Assembly (NCBI RefSeq): GCF_012843675.1
Contig: NZ_JABAFO010000008.1
Coordinates: 19,783 to 83,782 of the forward strand
Direction of reading: 5' to 3'
DNA: 64,000 nt
From: Lactobacillus sp. MRS-253-APC-2B
GTDB taxonomy: Bacteria; Bacillota; Bacilli; Lactobacillales; Lactobacillaceae
Below, piece by piece: positions 1-7,955 of this stretch (the first letter of the stretch is position 1; each line of letters starts with the position of its first letter). Position numbers and translations under genes: made by a program. The notes beneath the pieces were generated by a model. That model ran no database searches, was not told where the DNA came from, and saw only the letters and a program-made list of their open reading frames with translations.

Positions 1-519
1 GAGTAGATTAAGACCGTCTTTGCTGATGGCAAGATAGGAATCCTCATGGACAGCGATGGCCAATCCAAAATTAATCAAGGCGCGCAATCGATGCAGGGCG
101 GCCGGATTATCCAACAGCTGCTGATTGATCAAGACGCCGCCCTTAGCAAAGCGTAATGGCTCATTGCCCGTTTGTCCCAGCTTTTCCAGCAATGCCAGCC
201 AAACAAAGTGCCAATAGCCCAGTTTGATGCTGCCAAGCTGGGGCTGCAGAAAGTTTTTTCTTAGACTGGCAATCAATTCCCGATGGCTGCCAAAACGCCG
301 CAAATCATACGAGGCATCGGCAAAGCGACGCGAGCGCTCATTTTCATGCCAGGAAAAACGCAGATAAAACAGCCGTTGACCATGTAAGACATTGGCATAG
401 ATGCTTTCGGTGGACTTAGCTTGGTTAAAGGCGATCAGCTCGTAGTCGTGATTGGGTAAGGCGGCAATAATGGCATGATGAATCTCATGATGCCAGTCAA
501 GAGTTGCTTGCGCGGTCAT
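1..519 (-). CDS. hypothetical protein, 3' end beyond window
   Basis: An open frame reads leftwards from an ATG at 517-519 to the window edge without a stop, giving 173 codons of an incomplete protein. A strong GGAGG site precedes the ATG on the minus strand (about 524-531), which fixes the start. The visible protein begins MTAQATLDWHHEIHHAI and is mostly soluble in character, rich in His, Leu, Arg and aromatic residues, with no membrane segment or signal peptide. I do not recognise a family. It is divergent from the polyphosphate kinase gene at 729, with about 200 bases between them. The frame and ribosome site make the gene real; its function is unknown. Confidence 0.75.
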   Translation of the reverse strand, partial: MTAQATLDWHHEIHHAIIAALPNHDYELIAFNQAKSTESIYANVLHGQRLFYLRFSWHENERSRRFADASYDLRRFGSHRELIASLRKNFLQPQLGSIKLGYWHFVWLALLEKLGQTGNEPLRFAKGGVLINQQLLDNPAALHRLRALINFGLAIAVHEDSYLAISKDGLNLL

Positions 520-728
520 GGAAAAACCTCCCTCAATTATGCTGACTCAATTATAAGCCCGGCGTTCATTTATTCTCAAACCAAAGCATTTCAGTTGTGG
601 ATTCAAGCTGGGTATACAGTATGGGACAATCACAACGGAATGAGCCGTGAATCGAGTGATTGACGAAATTATCGACTGGTGATGGGGTATAATAGTTTCC
701 AATGATGTTTTGAAGGGAGTTTTCTGCA

Positions 729-1619
729 ATGGATACCAAGCAGTATAAGTTTGTTGGTAACGACTTTGACATTGAGGCCGAACCAACCAGGATCGATGGC
801 TATAACGATGAAGACCTGGCCATGGTCGAAAACGTCAAGGGCCAGATTGAAGCTAACCTAAAAAAACTGAAGAAGTTTCAAAAGAAGATGTATTCAAGAT
901 CACGCTATGGCGTCGTTTTGGTCTTTCAAGCTCTTGACGCCGCTGGTAAAGACAGTATGATTGCCCACATCTTCTCGGGCATTGATCCGGTTGGCTTTAC
1001 GGTCAACAACTTCAAGCAGCCAAGCAAGACTGATCTGAGTCATGACTACTTGTGGCGGATTCATCAAAAGCTTCCCGAACGAGGTGCAATCGGAGTTTTG
1101 AATCGGTCTTACTATGAAGACGTGCTAGTTTCACGGGTACATCCAGAATTGATTTTGAATGCCAATCTACCTAATGTACTGACGATTGATGACGTTAACG
1201 ATGCCTTTTGGGATGGTCGCTATGAAGATATTCGTCAGTTTGAAAAGTATCTGACGCGCAATGGCTATGTGGTTTTGAAATTCTTCTTGCATGTTTCAAA
1301 AGATGAACAAAAGAAACGGTTTGAACGCCGCATTACGATTCCAGAAAAGAACTGGAAATTCTCGTCTTCAGACATCAAAGAGCGTCAATACTGGGATGAA
1401 TATCAGCTGGCCTATGAAAAAGCCATTAACGAAACAGCTACTAAAAAGAATCCATGGTACGTGATTCCAAGTGACAGCAAGTGGTACTCACGTCTGGCTG
1501 TTTCTGATATCCTAACCAAGCGCTTGGGTAAATTGGACCTATCATTCCCAGAAGTTACCGTTGCACAAAAGGCCGCGATGGATGATGCCTTGCGCTTTTT
1601 GGAAAACGAAAAAGATTAA
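729..1619 (+). CDS. ppk2: PPK2-family polyphosphate kinase / polyP:nucleotide phosphotransferase
   Basis: The 296-residue protein matches the PPK2 family, which moves phosphate between polyphosphate and nucleotides in the cytoplasm. A Walker A-type loop, ALDAAGKDS, lies at about residues 68-76, and a Walker B-like segment containing NRSYYEDVL at about 125-133. The spacing and the conserved FSGIDPVGF and WRIHQKLPERG stretches are typical of single-domain PPK2 enzymes. The ATG at 729 follows a GAAGGGAG site, and a TATAAT lies at 688-693. The gene is followed 15 bases later by an unknown gene that is probably co-transcribed. The likely role is polyP-driven AMP/ADP or GDP phosphorylation; the exact PPK2 class cannot be assigned by eye. 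Confidence 0.93.
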   Translation: MDTKQYKFVGNDFDIEAEPTRIDGYNDEDLAMVENVKGQIEANLKKLKKFQKKMYSRSRYGVVLVFQALDAAGKDSMIAHIFSGIDPVGFTVNNFKQPSKTDLSHDYLWRIHQKLPERGAIGVLNRSYYEDVLVSRVHPELILNANLPNVLTIDDVNDAFWDGRYEDIRQFEKYLTRNGYVVLKFFLHVSKDEQKKRFERRITIPEKNWKFSSSDIKERQYWDEYQLAYEKAINETATKKNPWYVIPSDSKWYSRLAVSDILTKRLGKLDLSFPEVTVAQKAAMDDALRFLENEKD

Positions 1620-1634
1620 TCAGTGAGGAAAATT

Positions 1635-2252
1635 ATGGCTCTGGTAAATTCATTTGATCAATGGCAAAAAATCAGCGTACCAAGCAACAGCTATCTTAGT
1701 CTTAAGCAGCTTAACGATGGTCAATGTCAGTGGGAACTGATTGAAAAGACCCATGCCAAACCGGCGATTAAAGACTGGCAAAATCTGCCGGCCAACGAGT
1801 TCAACCATTTACAGACCAAACGACTGTACCAGAGTCTAACGTCTTTGATTGAGGATTCTAAGACGCGGCGCTGGTTTGTTGGCGAGCATCCTTGGTGGGA
1901 CTGGTCGTTTAATCTGCAATTCATCGAAGACCTAACGCCAGATGATCCGCTTAACCGGTGGATCGAGGAGATGGCTGATAAATTGGATGGTTATCTGAAA
2001 CAAAGCCACTATCAGCAAGCTGTCAAAATGATGGCTGGTGTTTTGGTCAAAAAACTGCAAGTGTCACCGGAACTGATCGAACCTTATGCAATTTATCTAA
2101 ACGCCAGTGCGCATCAATTCGCCAAACGCGGCCTGACTACGGATCGTGCTAAAACAGCAGTTCAGTTGAAGCAGACGGCTCATCATTTGATGAATCGACA
2201 ATGGGATTTGCTGCAAGCTGATCTGCAAAATCTCAATCACTGGTGGGACTGA
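1635..2252 (+). CDS. hypothetical protein downstream of ppk2
   Basis: This frame encodes about 205 residues. The frame can be opened at a GTG at 1623, but a TGAGGA ribosome site just upstream of the ATG at 1635 favours MALVNSFDQW as the start. The protein is soluble, rich in Trp, Gln, Leu and His (for example HPWWDWSF near residue 90 and NHWWD at the C-terminus), without membrane segments. I recognise no family. It starts 15 bases after ppk2 and has no promoter of its own that I can see, so it is probably the second gene of a two-gene operon. Its function is unknown; a role alongside polyphosphate metabolism is only a guess from position. Confidence 0.75.
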   Translation: MALVNSFDQWQKISVPSNSYLSLKQLNDGQCQWELIEKTHAKPAIKDWQNLPANEFNHLQTKRLYQSLTSLIEDSKTRRWFVGEHPWWDWSFNLQFIEDLTPDDPLNRWIEEMADKLDGYLKQSHYQQAVKMMAGVLVKKLQVSPELIEPYAIYLNASAHQFAKRGLTTDRAKTAVQLKQTAHHLMNRQWDLLQADLQNLNHWWD

Positions 2253-2451
2253 TCTTGAAGTAAAATGATGCTTAAAAGAACGAGCTAAAATGATGCATAT
2301 GGCCCAAATAATAGGCAGATTGATGAATTTAGTTGCGCTGAGCCGTAAAGTTGCTTAAAATAGGTCCGTATAGCTATATACACACCTATTGCGCGATCCT
2401 TGCCTAGCTGAATTGTTAGACAAGGGTCGTTTTGATTTAGGGGAGATTTCA

Positions 2452-3126
2452 ATGAAAAAACGCAGAATTATCTTAATCATCGGTGGCGTCCTGGCAATTC
2501 TAGGGCTGGCAATGCTGGTTTGGGATTTTCGCCATGAACTGATGCTGGTGCTTGATCCAACCACGGCGCATCGTCACCAGTTGATGCGACTGATCCGATC
2601 GCATGGGGCCGCTGATATTGTCTTATTGACTATTGTGATTGGACTTTTAAACGCAATTCCTGGTATGTCCAACTCGCTGCTCTGCATTCTGGCGGGATTA
2701 TGCTATGGACCATTGACCGGTTTTTTGATGAACTGGACCGGCAACATTTTGGGCAGCTGTCTGGTGGTATGGCTGATCAAGCATATCGACGTTTCGAAAA
2801 AAATTAAAACCAGTCGCCTGCTGACGGCACTGACCGACCAGCGCCACCCCTTGATTGGTTTGACAATCGGCTATATGATTCCCGTAATTCCCAGTGTTTT
2901 GGTCGATTATGCCGGGGTTAGAATGAAGCTTGATCGTTGGCGGTTTCTGCTGATGATTGCTGGTGGGATGCTGCCGACCTCCTTTTTGTATGCATTTGGT
3001 GGTGATGCGCTGTTCAATGCCGACTTCAAGCGCTGCAGCGGGGTGGTAGTCGCACTGCTGATTTTGATTGCGATGTATTTCTTGATTCGGCGTCGGATGA
3101 AAAAACCGGCCAGTCCAGCAGTCTAA
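2452..3126 (+). CDS. TVP38/TMEM64 (DedA-like) membrane protein
   Basis: The product has about 224 residues with a short basic N-terminus (MKKRRIILIIGG) and around five to six hydrophobic segments. The central block (LNAIPGMSNSLLCILAG, then GFLMNWTGNILGSCLVVWL) is the SNARE-associated/VTT core of TVP38/TMEM64-type proteins, which are linked in bacteria to lipid scrambling and membrane homeostasis. The frame is open from 2389, but a GGGGAG site just before the ATG at 2452 sets the start. TTGCTT (2351-2356) and TATATA (2375-2380) could form its promoter. It ends at a hairpin terminator shared with the convergent DUF2252 gene. The family call is good; the cellular substrate is unknown. Confidence 0.85.
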   Translation: MKKRRIILIIGGVLAILGLAMLVWDFRHELMLVLDPTTAHRHQLMRLIRSHGAADIVLLTIVIGLLNAIPGMSNSLLCILAGLCYGPLTGFLMNWTGNILGSCLVVWLIKHIDVSKKIKTSRLLTALTDQRHPLIGLTIGYMIPVIPSVLVDYAGVRMKLDRWRFLLMIAGGMLPTSFLYAFGGDALFNADFKRCSGVVVALLILIAMYFLIRRRMKKPASPAV

Positions 3127-3141
3127 CTATATCTGAAAACT

Positions 3142-3182
3142 AAAAACACCTCGTTTGGTCATTTGCCAAATGAGGTGTTTTT
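3142..3182. terminator. bidirectional intrinsic terminator
   Basis: AACACCTCGTTTGG and CCAAATGAGGTGTTT form a long stem around a short loop, with A-rich and T-rich flanks. It lies between the convergent TVP38-like gene and the DUF2252 gene and can serve both. Confidence 0.9.
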
Positions 3183-3189
3183 GAAATAT

Positions 3190-4575
3190 TTATTGAGCCA
3201 GATAGGCTAAGAAGCGTTGATAATCTTGATCAACCTGTTCGCTATATTTAATCGCCCAGTTGGCTAAGCCCTCGTCCAATTGTTTTTGCTTGCGCAGATA
3301 GCCAGCAATTCGTGGTGCCGTTGGACTTTGGAAATGTGCCATGGCCAAAAGAAAACTGCAGATTTCGGCATAGACGCTTAGACTTTCCAGATCCAGGCGG
3401 GTAGCATCGATTGATTCCTTCATATCACGGAATTGGCGCAGATAATAGCCCCGACCGTCAAAATGCGTACTGCCTAAAAATGGATCCGAGGCCGACTGCA
3501 GCACCTTTTGAGCCGTAACGATGCGGCGTCCAGCGTTAAGGCTGCTTTTGATTGATTCGGCAACTGGCATGGCTAATAAGTTGTAGCGCAATGGCAGGGC
3601 TTCTTTCATCTGCAAAACCAGGTGACTGCCATCGATCCCAGTCAACAGCAGCAAAAAGCAGCGCGTGCCAAAGCTGCCAACTCCTACACTGTAGCGGATT
3701 ACATCTGAAAGATGATAGCTGGCCAATAAAACGCGGACGTCTTCTCTGACATAGTTGCGGTAGCTGTTAAACGCTGCTTGGATTTGTTTGAACGTTCGAT
3801 CGCTGACGTGACGTGCACGTGGCGGATTTTCCCGAAAAACGAGACGACCGCGCAGATCAAGCGTGGTGAATTTTTTGATGACCATTTCTGAGTTGTTTTT
3901 GGGACTCTTTTTGAGAATTCGGTCAATGATGCGACTCATTTCGGCACGATCTGTGTCTTCTAATGAGTTTAGCGTCTGCATCATGTCATGAATCTCATAT
4001 GAGAAATAAAAGCGCTGCAAAAGGCTCAGGGTTTCGGCATGTTTGACGCCGCGTCGATAGACCTTGCACATGCTGCCTAAAAGCGTCCGCATGCGATCAA
4101 TGTCAAACTCGTTTTGCAAGCCGACCAAATAGGTGCTGACCAGCAAGCGTTTTAGGTCGCTTTCCCAGTTGCCGATTCTGGCTTCGTCAAAATCATTTAA
4201 ATCAAAAAGCAGTTTGCGTTCCGGTGAGGCATAAAAGCCATAGTTTCCCAGATGCGCGTCGCCGTTGATGATAATTGAGATACCGCTTTGAAACTGCTGC
4301 TTGAGGTCTTGTTCCATTAATTCGGCAGTACCACGAAAAAAAGCAAAGCGACTGGCAGCCATGCGTTGATGACGCAAAGGCAAAAGTTCTGGGATCATCT
4401 TGGCTTCGGTCAGCTTGATCAAATTAATTGGATCGCGCTGAACAGGGACGTATTCGCCGAGTTTTTCGACTGGAACCTGGCGTCTTTGCAACTTGCCATC
4501 GTTTTCCAACTCGGCTTTGGTGGCGTTGACCTGGACCTTTTTAAGATCAAAAACATCCAGAGGCTGATTGAGCAT
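3190..4575 (-). CDS. DUF2252 family protein (kinase-like fold)
   Basis: The product (461 residues from the ATG at 4575) belongs to DUF2252. The diagnostic motifs are GDAHLGNYG at about 105-113 and FDLNDFDE at about 124-131, resembling the catalytic HxD and DFD-type motifs of aminoglycoside-phosphotransferase/protein-kinase-like folds. No biochemical role is established for the family that I can rely on. A GTG at 4596 is in frame and would overlap the scrB stop, but an AAGGAAG site about a dozen bases upstream of the ATG supports 4575. Either way the gene is tightly coupled behind sucrose-6-phosphate hydrolase and likely shares its transcript. A link to sugar use is inference from position. 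Confidence 0.88.
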   Translation of the reverse strand: MLNQPLDVFDLKKVQVNATKAELENDGKLQRRQVPVEKLGEYVPVQRDPINLIKLTEAKMIPELLPLRHQRMAASRFAFFRGTAELMEQDLKQQFQSGISIIINGDAHLGNYGFYASPERKLLFDLNDFDEARIGNWESDLKRLLVSTYLVGLQNEFDIDRMRTLLGSMCKVYRRGVKHAETLSLLQRFYFSYEIHDMMQTLNSLEDTDRAEMSRIIDRILKKSPKNNSEMVIKKFTTLDLRGRLVFRENPPRARHVSDRTFKQIQAAFNSYRNYVREDVRVLLASYHLSDVIRYSVGVGSFGTRCFLLLLTGIDGSHLVLQMKEALPLRYNLLAMPVAESIKSSLNAGRRIVTAQKVLQSASDPFLGSTHFDGRGYYLRQFRDMKESIDATRLDLESLSVYAEICSFLLAMAHFQSPTAPRIAGYLRKQKQLDEGLANWAIKYSEQVDQDYQRFLAYLAQ

Positions 4576-4592
4576 CACTGACAAAACTTCCT

Positions 4593-6056
4593 TCACATGT
4601 TTTTCAGCTGCCAGACCGTACCATGAGCATTGATGCGTTCACTAAAGCCTGCCCAGACCTGACATGGATCATTGAAGAACCGCAACGTCAAGACGTGCTC
4701 GCCATCATTGACGAAGATCTCGGCTAGTGAGTGATCGATAAAGATATCAAGCTTTAATGGCTGATCGGCTGGCAGATCTACGCTGCGTACCGTGCCAAAG
4801 TCAGGAGCGACAGGTTGGCCGGCATGACTGCGATCTACGCTTAGTTTACCAGTCCGCGTATCAAAACGCACCTGCAAACCGGCAGAAAGATCTTGCGAAG
4901 CTGTCAAAAAGAGCGTCCCAGCCTGGTCGGCAGCAATGTCGACTTCCATTTCAAACTGCCGTCCAGTCTTGATATGGCTGACGTTACCGTTGAATGACTC
5001 GGCTTGACTTCGCAATTCTTTCATTGCTGGGACCGGTTTTTGAATTAGGCGTCCGTTTTGGTAGTGCAGCTCCTTGACCTGGCTTAAGCAATTGGCCCAG
5101 TTCTCTTCATCAGTTGGGTAGGAAAGATCGGGAAGCCCAACCCAGCTGATGGCATAGGCTTGGCCATCCGGAGCATTGAAGGCCTGAGTTGCATAGACGT
5201 CAAAGCCATCGTCTAGATTGACGGGAGTCTGCGAGCTGTTGATCAGTTTGGCCTGCTCATAGTCAAATTCATCACCAGTCAGATACATATTCGGGTAAAT
5301 GTTTTCATAATCGGCAACCCTTTTATCCAAGCCTTGAGGACAGAAGATCAAAACGGGATGACCGTCAACATCGATCAGGTTGGGACATTCGCACATATAA
5401 CCCATCGAGTCTTTCATACAGTCAACGTAACCCACTTCATGCCAGCCATTGATCAGGTCATCACTGGTCCACAAATCGATGTGACCTTCTTCGGTGGCCT
5501 TTTCCTGCGCCCCGATAATGGCATAGTATCGGCCATCATGTTCAAGCAACTGTGGATCACGGAAATGCTCGCTGATGTGGTCAGGATTGACAAATAGTGG
5601 CTGGTCTAGCTTGGTTACGCGGTTTTGCTCATCCATCCAGGCGCCCAGCTGGTATGGTGTTCTTTGCCAGTCTTGGTCACGATGATTGCCGGTATACATC
5701 AAAAACAAGCGATCATCGATGGCCCGTGCCGACCCGGAATAGGCTCCATGACTGTCGTATTCGGTATCGGGTGCCAAGGCCAGACCGTGATCTTTCCAGT
5801 GCACAAGATCAGGTGAGGTCATATGCATCCATGACTTCAGACCATGGGCGGCACCAAATGGAAATGACTGGTAAAAGACATGCCATTCACCATTGTAATA
5901 GGAAAAACCATTTGGATCGTTTAAAAGACCAGAGCTTGGCCGAACGTGATAATGCATCTGATAAGGCGAATTATCAGCCTGAGCCTGCAGTTTTAATAAT
6001 TCTAAGGCGCTATGCTTTTCATAAGGCAGATAGCGCTGCTCGCGAGTCCATTCCAT
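4593..6056 (-). CDS. scrB: sucrose-6-phosphate hydrolase (GH32)
   Basis: A 487-residue glycoside hydrolase family 32 enzyme that splits sucrose-6-phosphate into glucose-6-phosphate and fructose in the cytoplasm. The three GH32 hallmarks are present: NDPNG at 46-50 (nucleophile Asp), FRDP at 165-168 (transition-state stabiliser) and ECPN at 223-226 (acid/base Glu). A C-terminal beta-sandwich region follows from about residue 360. There is no signal peptide, consistent with intracellular action on PTS-imported sucrose. An AAGGAG site precedes the ATG at 6056. Its promoter region carries a cre-like site and a LacI-type operator that matches one upstream of the sucrose PTS gene at 7956, so the two are likely co-regulated by ScrR, which is not in this window. 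Confidence 0.95.
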   Translation of the reverse strand: MEWTREQRYLPYEKHSALELLKLQAQADNSPYQMHYHVRPSSGLLNDPNGFSYYNGEWHVFYQSFPFGAAHGLKSWMHMTSPDLVHWKDHGLALAPDTEYDSHGAYSGSARAIDDRLFLMYTGNHRDQDWQRTPYQLGAWMDEQNRVTKLDQPLFVNPDHISEHFRDPQLLEHDGRYYAIIGAQEKATEEGHIDLWTSDDLINGWHEVGYVDCMKDSMGYMCECPNLIDVDGHPVLIFCPQGLDKRVADYENIYPNMYLTGDEFDYEQAKLINSSQTPVNLDDGFDVYATQAFNAPDGQAYAISWVGLPDLSYPTDEENWANCLSQVKELHYQNGRLIQKPVPAMKELRSQAESFNGNVSHIKTGRQFEMEVDIAADQAGTLFLTASQDLSAGLQVRFDTRTGKLSVDRSHAGQPVAPDFGTVRSVDLPADQPLKLDIFIDHSLAEIFVNDGEHVLTLRFFNDPCQVWAGFSERINAHGTVWQLKNM

Positions 6057-6098
6057 AATATTTAACTCCTTACTGTTTTAGATAATCGGAAACTGATT

Positions 6099-6112
6099 TG
6101 AAAGCGCTGTTT
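6099..6112. promoter_or_regulatory. cre-like CcpA site upstream of scrB
   Basis: TGAAAGCGCTGTTT matches the TGWAANCGNTNWCA catabolite-responsive element at 12 of 14 positions. It lies about 45 bases upstream of the scrB start, where CcpA repression would be expected. Confidence 0.6.
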
Positions 6113-6144
6113 TACCTTCTAATTTTAAGGAGTTGAATGCTTTG

Positions 6145-6160
6145 TGTCAAACGTTTATCA
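6145..6160. promoter_or_regulatory. candidate ScrR (LacI-type) operator, scrB side
   Basis: TGTCAAACGTTTATCA has the central CG dyad of LacI/GalR-family operators. It closely matches TGTCAAACGATTGACA at 7835-7850 in front of the sucrose PTS gene. It overlaps the stop codon of the neighbouring GNAT gene. The cognate repressor is inferred. Confidence 0.6.
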
Positions 6161-6604
6161 AATATTGGCAGCTGTCAGCCGCATTTGGCAATGAGGAATG
6201 TTGTCCAGTAGGTAGACTTCGGAAGTCTGCTTGAAGCCAAAACTGCCATAAAATTTAGTAAGGTGGGCCTGAGCTTCAATCTCGACGTCTTGGCCTGGAA
6301 AGTTTGCGGCGATAAAAGCCAAAACGGCACTAAGCAGCTGCTTGCCCAGTCCTTGTTTTCTAAAACGCTCAACAACCAATACGCGTCCAAACGTTACGTA
6401 ACCATCCTTTTGCATGATACGTGAATAGGCCATTAGTTCATTGGTCTGATCATTAAGCAGCCGGACGTGAAAGCAATGATAGTCATCATCATCGACTTCT
6501 TGGTAATAACAGGTCTGTTCAACGACAAATACGCGCGTCCGCTCTTTAAAGATCGTAACCAGTTCTTGGGGTGTCAGTTCGTCTGTTTTTTTAATATCAA
6601 TCAT
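6158..6604 (-). CDS. GNAT family N-acetyltransferase (ElaA-like)
   Basis: A 148-residue single-domain GNAT protein resembling ElaA. The acetyl-CoA pyrophosphate-binding loop is RKQGLGKQL at about 82-90, preceded by the beta-strand TFGRVLVVERF. The early block VFVVEQTCYYQEVDDDD is characteristic of ElaA relatives. The substrate is unknown. It lies between scrB and a divergent alcohol dehydrogenase, reading in the same direction as scrB. Its 3' end overlaps the candidate scrB operator, so the scrB promoter sits in about 100 bases after its stop. An AAGAGG site precedes the ATG at 6604. Confidence 0.88.
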   Translation of the reverse strand: MIDIKKTDELTPQELVTIFKERTRVFVVEQTCYYQEVDDDDYHCFHVRLLNDQTNELMAYSRIMQKDGYVTFGRVLVVERFRKQGLGKQLLSAVLAFIAANFPGQDVEIEAQAHLTKFYGSFGFKQTSEVYLLDNIPHCQMRLTAANI

Positions 6605-6691
6605 GATAAACCTCTTAATAATGTAAACCTGAATCTGCGTTATTATTTACTTGTGGATTAAGTATAAGTTTTTAGCAAACGAGGTGGCAAT

Positions 6692-7732
6692 ATGGAAATA
6701 AATGAAAAAATTCCTGAAACAATGCATGCCTGGGAAGTCGTTAAGCCCGGTCCGGTTGATGGCGAGATCTCACCATTGAAATTTGTTGAAAAGCCGGTAC
6801 CAAGGCCTAAGCGTGGTGAGATCCTGGTCAAGGTACTGGCCTGTGGCGTCTGTCATACCGATCTGCACGTCAGCGAAGGCGATCTGCCAATTCATCAGCC
6901 AAACGTTACGCCTGGTCACGAAATTGTCGGACGAGTAGCGGCATTTGGTGATGACACGCAACGCTTCAAATTAGGTGAGCGCATTGGGATTCCTTGGTTT
7001 CGGCATGCTTGCGGGGTTTGTCGTTTTTGTCGCTCAGGGCGTGAAAATCTTTGTCCGCATTCGATTTATACCGGTTGGGATCATGATGGCGGTTATGCCG
7101 AATACGTCACTGTCCCAGAAGGATTTGCCTACCGGATTCCAGAACGCTTTGACGATCTGACGGCTGCACCACTGCTTTGTGCCGGGATCATTGGTTATCG
7201 AGCCTATCTGCGTGCCAACGTGCCAGCAGGTGGCCGACTAGGGTTGTATGGATTTGGCGGATCAGCCCATATTACGGCCCAGATTGCCATCAAGCAGGGA
7301 ATTGAGGTGCATGTCTTTACACGTGGCAATGATGCACAAAAATTTGCACTTCAGCTAGGTTGTGCCTCGGCGCAGGGAGCCTATGACAAGTCGCCGGTGC
7401 CGCTTGATTCAGCAATCATGTTTGCACCAGCTGGCCAAATGATCCCAAACGCCTTAGAGAATCTGGTATCAGGTGGAACATTGGCATTGGCAGGAATTCA
7501 TATGAGCGATGTACCGACAATGACCTATCAAGAACATCTTTTTCATGAAAAGGTAATAACCAGTGTTGAGAGCAATACCAGACGCGATGGTGAGGAGTTT
7601 TTGACCCTAGCCGATCGATTGGATATTCATCCAAAGGTTGCTGAATATCCATTAAAAAAAGCTGATGAGGCACTAAGACGCGTTAAGCAGGGTGACATCG
7701 ATGGGGCGTGTGTCCTGCGTGTCAGTCAATAA
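6692..7732 (+). CDS. adhA: zinc-dependent alcohol dehydrogenase
   Basis: A 346-residue medium-chain dehydrogenase/reductase. The catalytic zinc site is visible as CGVCHTD (Cys51) with PGHE (His76, Glu77). The structural zinc site has four cysteines at about 107, 110, 113 and 121 in CGVCRFCRSGRENLC. The nucleotide-binding glycine loop is YGFGGSAH at about 186-193. It resembles AdhA-type enzymes that reduce aldehydes with NADH, useful for redox balance in heterofermentation. The ATG at 6692 follows a GAGGTGG site. It stands alone between the divergent GNAT gene and the sucrose PTS gene. Exact substrate and cofactor preference are not determined here. Confidence 0.92.
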   Translation: MEINEKIPETMHAWEVVKPGPVDGEISPLKFVEKPVPRPKRGEILVKVLACGVCHTDLHVSEGDLPIHQPNVTPGHEIVGRVAAFGDDTQRFKLGERIGIPWFRHACGVCRFCRSGRENLCPHSIYTGWDHDGGYAEYVTVPEGFAYRIPERFDDLTAAPLLCAGIIGYRAYLRANVPAGGRLGLYGFGGSAHITAQIAIKQGIEVHVFTRGNDAQKFALQLGCASAQGAYDKSPVPLDSAIMFAPAGQMIPNALENLVSGGTLALAGIHMSDVPTMTYQEHLFHEKVITSVESNTRRDGEEFLTLADRLDIHPKVAEYPLKKADEALRRVKQGDIDGACVLRVSQ

Positions 7733-7829
7733 TTGGTTAATATTTAAAATTTTTTTAAACTCGTTAAGGGGATCTAAATGCCTTTAAAACGGGCTTATAT
7801 GTCAACCCATTGTCATTTAACCGGTAAAA

Positions 7830-7855
7830 ACAAATGTCAAACGATTGACATTTGT
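7830..7855. promoter_or_regulatory. candidate ScrR operator upstream of sucrose PTS
   Basis: A near-perfect 24-base palindrome lies here, with half-sites CAAATGTCAA and TTGACATTTG around a central CG. It is the better of two related operators in the window; the other is upstream of scrB (6145-6160). Placement about 100 bases before the PTS gene fits repression by a LacI-family sucrose regulator. Confidence 0.7.
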
Positions 7856-7881
7856 TGAAAAGCGGGTATGATAAATAAAAG

Positions 7882-7895
7882 TAAAAGCGCTTACA
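7882..7895. promoter_or_regulatory. cre site upstream of sucrose PTS
   Basis: TAAAAGCGCTTACA matches the cre consensus at 13 of 14 positions, between the palindromic operator and the PTS start. It implies CcpA-dependent catabolite repression of sucrose uptake. Confidence 0.75.
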
Positions 7896-7955
7896 GTTAT
7901 TTGAGAATTATTTATTCTGGTTAGTAATGCAATTATTTATCTGGGGAGAGCAATT

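Noticed and set aside
2261..2296. Direct repeat TAAAATGATGC, two copies 25 bases apart
   Set aside because: Short and A/T-rich, without a partner gene or third copy; likely chance.
5597..6058. 153-codon plus-strand frame opposite scrB
   Set aside because: Antisense shadow of the GH32 gene, with low-complexity basic composition and no ribosome site.
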